64,000 nucleotides of DNA. Origin: Crocodylus rhombifer. Taxonomy: Eukaryota > Chordata > Crocodylia > Crocodylidae. The first letter of the stretch is position 1. Each line of letters opens with the position of its first letter. The translations under genes were made by a program, and so were the position numbers. The notes under the pieces were generated by a model that did no database searches, had not been told where the DNA came from, and saw nothing but the letters and a program-made list of their open reading frames with translations. Below, one piece after another: positions 58,261 through 64,000 of the stretch. The DNA is taken from positions 623,674 through 687,673 of the forward strand of contig JAVSML010024592.1 in assembly GCA_038503035.1 (NCBI GenBank), given 5' to 3'.

Positions 58261-60011
58261 AATTACAGAGCAACTAGCCAAGACCTAATCCTATAATTGT
58301 AACATTTCTTGAAACAACAATTAAATACAGAGTTATTAAAACCCCTGTTGATCAAGATTTGGGGCAACAGTAGGAGGACCCACCTGCTCATGATCCCTGG
58401 TTCTAGTCTGGACCTTTGCTTCCCTGACCTTGTCTGTTCCTGATCCCCTGGGCTGTGATCCCTTAGGGTTGAGTCTTGACTGCCTACATCCCAGTCACAC
58501 CCCTGATGTGGACCCTGTTCACTACTGAAGATACAATCCAGCAAAGAAGTAGGAAGTACAACATGCTGGAAGGAATACTTTGAAGTACTAATGCACTTTA
58601 GCTTCTAAAGTTATCTTCACCTGACATGAGAAAGTTCTAATAGGTATCATTACAGCCAGACAGCTTCCTGATAAAAGATATTCTATAGCTCACATACAAG
58701 CCATAGAATCAGTACCAAATCTATAGTGAAGTTGTTTGGTCTGTGCTATAAGAAGGCCAGACTATTTTTTATCTTATCTGAATCCATGAACAACTGCTCA
58801 GTGCACATTGGTACCCTGAAAAGCAAGGTCTGTTAGGAAGCATGAAGAATGAGAAAGGACGCTACTGAAAATGCTGGGAATAGCAAGAACAGGCCCTCAA
58901 ACTGCATCCTGTTGTACTTGTATGTGTCTGCCTTTTTGGCCTCTGAAACTATGGATAAAGTGACAGAGTTGGGGAAATATGGCTGTCCCAAGGAATGAAT
59001 GATAATATAAGGGAGCTGACATCATAATTAAGACTCACAGACTGGTGCAGATACTCTATAGGAACCAGATTTAGTGTGGTGTATATAGTAGTGGTAAAGG
59101 AAGAACATTTTTTGTATCCCAAGTAGAATGGATATTTGTCTGGGAGATTTTTCTGGGGCTGTTATCATTAATTTGCATGCTGTAGGATCAAACTGCCTTT
59201 GACCAAAAGTTCAAATAACTATTTATTTGGTTTTTTAGTTTCTGAAAACTGGAGAACCACATGTAGCTGAATCCTGACTGGGATTAAAAGAAGGCTCAGA
59301 GAGGAACCCTTGGATGAAATGAATGTAAAACATGATAGGTCTCAGAAAAGGTTGGCTCATTCATTGTCTCTGTCTCATGTTTTACAACACCTTGCACAGA
59401 AAAGAGTAATGCATGATTACGGAGAATATTTTTAGATCCTGGAGAAATATTTTGGGAATGCTCAAAATATATCCTATGGTTGTGAAGTTGTATTCTGATA
59501 ATGCATTCTGGATTTCCTAAAGTGAATTTGTGTGCTCAATTTTTTCTGGTCACTTACTATGGAATTTTTTTCTGTTTACTTTCTTAAAGTTAGAAAAGAA
59601 CAAAGGACCTCAATATACAACCAAGTGGATGTTTATGGGACTCTAATGGAAGTAGAGAAAAAGTAGTTGTATAAACATCATAACTAGCCACGTGAATCTA
59701 CTCCCCAAGAGCAACCAGGGAGATTTTTGTTGCTCAAAATTCTGGCTGTCATACATGTGGCAGCTTTGCCCTCTACTAGATGAAATTACACCCATGGAAG
59801 TCTGTAAGACTCTCTTATACCAGTGGGTGGCCACTGATAAAGTGAACAGAAGTTTTATTTCTATTGTGAGCAAATGGTAGTTCTCTTCTAGCTCATTTGT
59901 CTGAGGTCTGTGTTTTAGTGAGAAGGTCATGTGCTCTAGCCCCTGACCTGCACACGGGCAGCTTATCTGGTGGCAATAATGTCTGAATGGATGTGACCAG
60001 GAAAGGAAGCA
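58261..60011. other. Unannotated non-coding stretch
   Basis: No gene or named repeat is seen. The 172-codon minus frame at 59643-60161 partly lies over the CR1 copy and has no domain. Confidence 0.4.
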
Positions 60012-60476
60012 TGCATCTCCAGAGTCCAGAGGAGAGCCACATGCATGATCAGAGGGCATGAGAACAGGCCTTATGAAGAGAGGCTGAGAGCCATGGGACT
60101 GGAAAAGCGCAGGCTCAGGAGTGATCTGGTGGTAGCCTATAAGTATATAAGGGGTGAGCATCAGGATCTAGGGGAACATCTGTTCACCAGAGCGCCCCAA
60201 GGGATGACAAGGTCCAACAGTCACAAACTCCTCCAAGACTGTTTTAGGCTGGACATAAGGAAGAATTTCTTTACTGACCGGACCCCCAGGGCCTGGAATA
60301 GACTCCTTCCAGAAGTGGTGCAAGCACCTACTCTGGACTCTTTTAAGAAACATTTGGATGTTTATCTTGCTGGGATCCTTTGACCCCAGCTGACTTCCTG
60401 CCCATGGGGCAGGGGGCTGGACTCGATGATCTTCTGAGGTCCCTTCCAGCCCTAGTGTCTATGAATCTATGAAAAA
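60012..60476 (+). mobile_element. CR1 LINE 3' portion
   Basis: The frame 60045-60383 shows MIRGHENRPYEERLRAMGLE, LRSDLVVAYKYIRG, FRLDIRKNFF and WNRLLPEVV, the C-terminal end of CR1 ORF2. It is followed by the 3'-UTR signature GGACTCGATGATCTTCTGAG and a TCTATGAATCTATG tail. The copy is 5'-truncated. Confidence 0.92.
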
Positions 60477-61942
60477 AAATCTCTGGACTGCAGGCATTGC
60501 AGCTTGCGTAGAGATACCTGTGTTAGCTTTAAACTGGTTAGCTTGGGAACTACTAGTGTAATCATAACACCATGGAGCTTAACATGGGCTGAGATGCTCA
60601 GTAAATACTTGAGTGTTCAGCCTATGTTGATACTCTTTTGCCACTGCTAGCGGTATCTGAGCTGCATAGTTGAAGGCAAGCTCAGATGTTTTTACAGAAG
60701 CAGTCACAGCAGAAGTTGTGGTGCAGAGATACCCATATTTAGCTCTTCCTTCTGAAGAGAAGTTCAGATGTTATTAGTATATAGCAACTCTTCAGTTCTG
60801 AGCTCTTTTCTGGAAGATCATTAACCAAGTTTGCCTGACTGGTTGGAAGATGAAAACACAGCTCGTTTGGGGATGTTAGACAGCCGATGAACTAAATTGT
60901 GTAAAGTATGTAGGAGGTGTTTGTTTGGCATCAGATGTACATGCCATTCCCACAATGAGGCTGTCTGCTCCAATGACTCTCTCTCCTTATCAGTCCTATC
61001 GTTTTCTGTTCCCATGGGTACAGAGACCCTTACACTTGACATGGTGATGAAAGCACTTTTTAACACCAAAGCTGCTGTATTCCCACGCCTGGTGTTGTCA
61101 TGAAGCAGGCCAGTGTTAAACAATAGTTGAGCAGTAAAGAATAGCCTCTCTAATCAATATCCTGCCTAGACACTGAGTCAGGTAGCAGCTTGGACCTCTT
61201 TAAGGCTCCTGCATTGTTGCTGGTTTTTCATTTGATTGATGTTAATTTTTATCTTTAAGGCAAGAACACACACAGGAACCGTCTCTTTGCCTGTCCCCTC
61301 CCCCATCACATTTTGGCTGTCTATATCTCTGCTCTAGTGTCTACCAGTGAAGGAAAGCTGTGGTTTGTTAGCCAGGGCTTTAGACTCAGTAGGATTTGCT
61401 ACAGTTTGGACAAACTGGGGACTGGTTTGAAAGGGATTCCTCAGATGACACGAACCTACCAGACTTTGCTCTTTCTTTTCTTTCTTATGAACTTTTATGA
61501 AATCCTTGCCTCTTGTATCATTCCTGGACCATCCTGGCTACAACATCACTCTAACACTTTCTTATGACCTCATGGAGAGAAAAACCTAGTCCCCCACCCT
61601 TCTGTTTCCATGTGGGCTGATATAAAAGTGATTGGTCCTAAAATGGTCAGAGGGAAAGGCAGGAATGTGGATATGAAATCCTAGCAAATTTGTCCATGGA
61701 AGAATGTTTCCAGGAGACCTCGAGCCCCAGGAGGGCACTAGGACAACTTGGTTTCCAACAAACTTTTGGAGAACTGACAAAATTAATACTCAATTTAAGC
61801 AAACTAAGCAAGATACTTTGGCTTGGTTTCTTGGGTCTAGCTTAGCTGCAGTCAGTACTATAGCCAAAGGGGGAGGCTGCCAGCTTTACCCCATCTTTAA
61901 AGCTCCTCAGCCCTGAGGACTGGCCAGGTCTAATTTAGTCCT
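60477..61942. other. Unannotated non-coding stretch
   Basis: No gene or named repeat is seen. Confidence 0.4.
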
Positions 61943-61948
61943 TGGTGC

Positions 61949-62000
61949 AATTGCACGTGTAAATGTGCAGTTTAGTAACTGCACATTTACACGTGCAATT
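61949..62000. repeat. Perfect 24-bp inverted repeat with a 4-base loop
   Basis: The arms 61949-61972 and 61977-62000 are exact inverted copies (AATTGCACGTGTAAATGTGC...) separated by TAGT. GGTGC and GCACC extend the pairing outward after a few unpaired bases. It is probably the miniature core of the TCTACAC palindromic family. Confidence 0.9.
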
Positions 62001-62143
62001 ACTGCACCTGAGTAAACTCTAGAGCTTTATACAAAAGCCTGCACAAGGGAGTTGAAAACATCCACAGCAGGCTACCTGCTTCAGTGGAAGGAGCTCCAGG
62101 CATCTGGCTAATCCATGGCTCCTTTGCTTTGCTGAAAATTAAT

Positions 62144-62777
62144 GGCGCATGTACACCTGTGCTTTAATGCACATTAACCTATTTTAATGCAAATTAAAGT
62201 ATCACTTAAAAACTGTGCACTTTTGCTAAAGCACATTAAAATAGGATAACGTGCATTAAATATCACTTAACAACCTTGGGCATTTTTACACATGCATGCA
62301 TTGCAGTGCTGGGTGCTTTGAAAATTGCCCGGTGCTGCGACTCATGCAGTTGTATAAGCAGAAAAATGCACGTCAGCACTGAGAAAATGGCTGTGGCACA
62401 CTTTTGAAATAAAACAGCTCAGAAGTGCTTTAGTACACCACCACCATTTTCTGTGCTCTGAAGTGCATTTCGCCACTTGTACAACTACACGCAGCACAGT
62501 GCAGTTCACCTCAGCTTGTGTGTGGAACAGACTCAATTAATCAAATCTGGTCTGAAGCAATGGATCTCTGGCACATTGCTGCAAAAAAAGTATATGTATA
62601 AATGCCCCATGCTCTTTAGTTAATATGCATTAATGTAGACTAATGCCAATTCCTAGTACACAATGGAGGTGCATCACAGTGGAGGTACTAGTGCACACTT
62701 TTCTAGTGCATCACAATGGAGGTACTAGATTCAATGCGCATTAAATAAAGCACATTAATGCATGTGTAGATGCACCC
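62144..62777. repeat. TCTACAC-type palindromic MITE-like repeat, copy 4, with a nested palindrome
   Basis: The left end GGCGCATGTACACCTGTGCT and the right end (inverted) GGGTGCATCTACACATGCAT fit the family. TAATGCACATTAACCTATTT and TGCGCATTAAATAAAGCAC fill the flanks. The middle (about 62331-62500) is a second, unrelated palindrome. The alternative is two adjacent copies instead of one interrupted copy. Confidence 0.6.
62331..62500. repeat. Palindrome nested in the 62-kb MITE-like repeat
   Basis: CAGTTGTATAAGCAG and, inverted, TAGTTGTACAAGTGGCG mark the arms, as do GAGAAAATGGCTGTGG and the inverted CAGAAAATGGTGGTGG. Both outer edges carry GCTGCG. No coding capacity. Confidence 0.6.
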
Positions 62778-63550
62778 TTCAAGTCCATGTATAGGGAATT
62801 CTGACCCTGAGGTAGGCAGAAACCCTTGGAGCTGAGAATTGGAATGCATTGTATGGACTGAGCTTGGGTATGTAGATGCAAGATAAAAACTGACCTAATC
62901 TTCACCCCCACCTGAATTTGAACTTTCTGAGATTTGACATAAATTAGATTCACTGCTTGTACTCATTTTGGGGGAAAATATTCAAGGCTTATGTTCTTTC
63001 TGGTCCTGTTTAGGGCTGGGAGCAGATAACCTCAGAGAGGCTACATTTGAGATGTGTCTATCTCAGACAAAACCAGGAAACAGTAGTGAAGCAGCCTGTT
63101 CCCAGGCTGGTTCCCAGAATAAAAAGCTAGAGTGAATTGAGAGGAATGTTTGGGATTCAGGGTACGTGTCCAAATCCAGCCAAAGCTCCAAACTCTCTTG
63201 AGGGTCACACAGAGCTATCACAGAGATAAATGAGAAGCTGACACCTGGAAAGGGGAGCACTTGGGCTAAAAGCTAGGGTGTAGGTGCTCAGCTACTGCAT
63301 TGCTAGGCAGAATACAAAAATAGCTACAGGACTGGCAAACCGGGGAAGCTCAGAGTCCTATGGTTCCCAATTTTAACAAGAACTATTGCTGATTTGCCAG
63401 ACTAATTACTTGGCTAGGGCAACCAGTGATGACCTGACCTTGCCTTCCTTTGGAGCCACATAGCCCCTCCCTACGTTCACCTTCAACTTCCTGTGAGGCC
63501 TTTGTAATGTGTTTGCTTATGCACCCTCTTCTTATTCAGTTATACATTCT
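62778..63550. other. Unannotated non-coding stretch
   Basis: No gene or named repeat is seen. Confidence 0.4.
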
Positions 63551-63800
63551 GGTCACATCTACACAGGATCCTAACTGCACAGTAGCCTAATAATACTGTG
63601 CAGTAGTGCATCACAGCAGAAACAGTGCTAATACGCTACTGTGTAGTATTATTTGGCTCAGTAGCGTCATTAAAATGGTGTGCACTTGTGCTACTGCACA
63701 GCAATGACCATTACTGTACATTAATTTAGTACTTGATTATACAAGTACTAAATTCAATGCACAGTAACTATAATGCATTACTGAATGTGTAAATGTGCCC
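63551..63800. repeat. TCTACAC-type palindromic MITE-like repeat, copy 5
   Basis: The left end GGTCACATCTACACAGGATC and the inverted right end GGGCACATTTACACATTCAG fit the family. CTGCACAGTAG and ACTGTGCAGTAG units recur, with AGTACTTGATTATACAAGTACT as the internal hairpin. The flanking trinucleotide is TCT on both sides. Confidence 0.7.
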
Positions 63801-64000
63801 TCTGTATACCCCCACAGCCAACCTTGTGGCACTTTACTCCCTAGGGATACTCAGAAAGAAGGTCTTAGTGAGGACCCTAAGGGTAGGGATGATATCTAAT
63901 TAGTATTGCAGAGGCAAAAGCATGGCAATGTAGAAGCTTGCCTGTGCATGTGGCCCACTGCTGCTAGCCATGTTTTGAACACCATTCTGCAGGAGTAGCC

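Noticed and set aside
1..64000. CRISPR arrays, operons, phage or other prokaryotic systems
   Set aside because: None are present. Splice signals, LINEs, SINEs and an intact connexin show this is vertebrate nuclear DNA.

Overview
The window is vertebrate nuclear DNA. It holds one confidently recognised gene, is sparse in coding sequence, and is dense in interspersed repeats. CR1 LINE copies with a TCATAG-type 3' end, old MIR-type SINEs, hAT-like non-autonomous DNA transposons and palindromic TCTACAC-ended MITE-like repeats suggest a sauropsid, most likely a crocodilian. The crocodilian call rests on my recollection of repeat families and not on a database search.

The gene is GJA5 (connexin-40; connexin-42 in chicken), on the minus strand at 29998-31107. 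It is one complete 369-codon coding exon with a clear splice acceptor just upstream. A candidate poly(A) signal about 1.7 kb downstream suggests a 3' UTR reaching to about 28250. Its non-coding first exon should lie at higher coordinates. A weak candidate promoter and first-exon block is at 50440-50850, but nothing in the sequence proves it. One further exon-like segment on the plus strand (35215-35310) has good splice signals and an open frame, but I do not recognise it.

The left third (1-27000) is repeat-rich. It contains a 2.6-kb CR1 on the minus strand (8022-10645) with endonuclease and reverse-transcriptase remnants, a second CR1 at 21797-22858 and a third at 25931-26722. Between 14.2 and 20.8 kb three fold-back hAT-like elements cluster, with 8-bp target duplications and long internal inverted repeats. 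One of them carries a second hAT-like element nested inside. The middle (27000-41100) holds GJA5, a probable solo LTR (32215-33269) with a matching 4-bp target duplication, and more hAT-like elements. The right third (41000-64000) is mostly non-repetitive by eye. It contains ancient CR1/L3-like fragments, a crisp 24-bp hairpin at 61949-62000 and several large palindromic MITE-like copies at 56.5, 62.1 and 63.5 kb.

No prokaryotic features, CRISPR arrays, rRNAs or convincing tRNA genes are present. Apart from GJA5, the open frames are transposon relics or chance open frames in GC-rich or low-complexity DNA.
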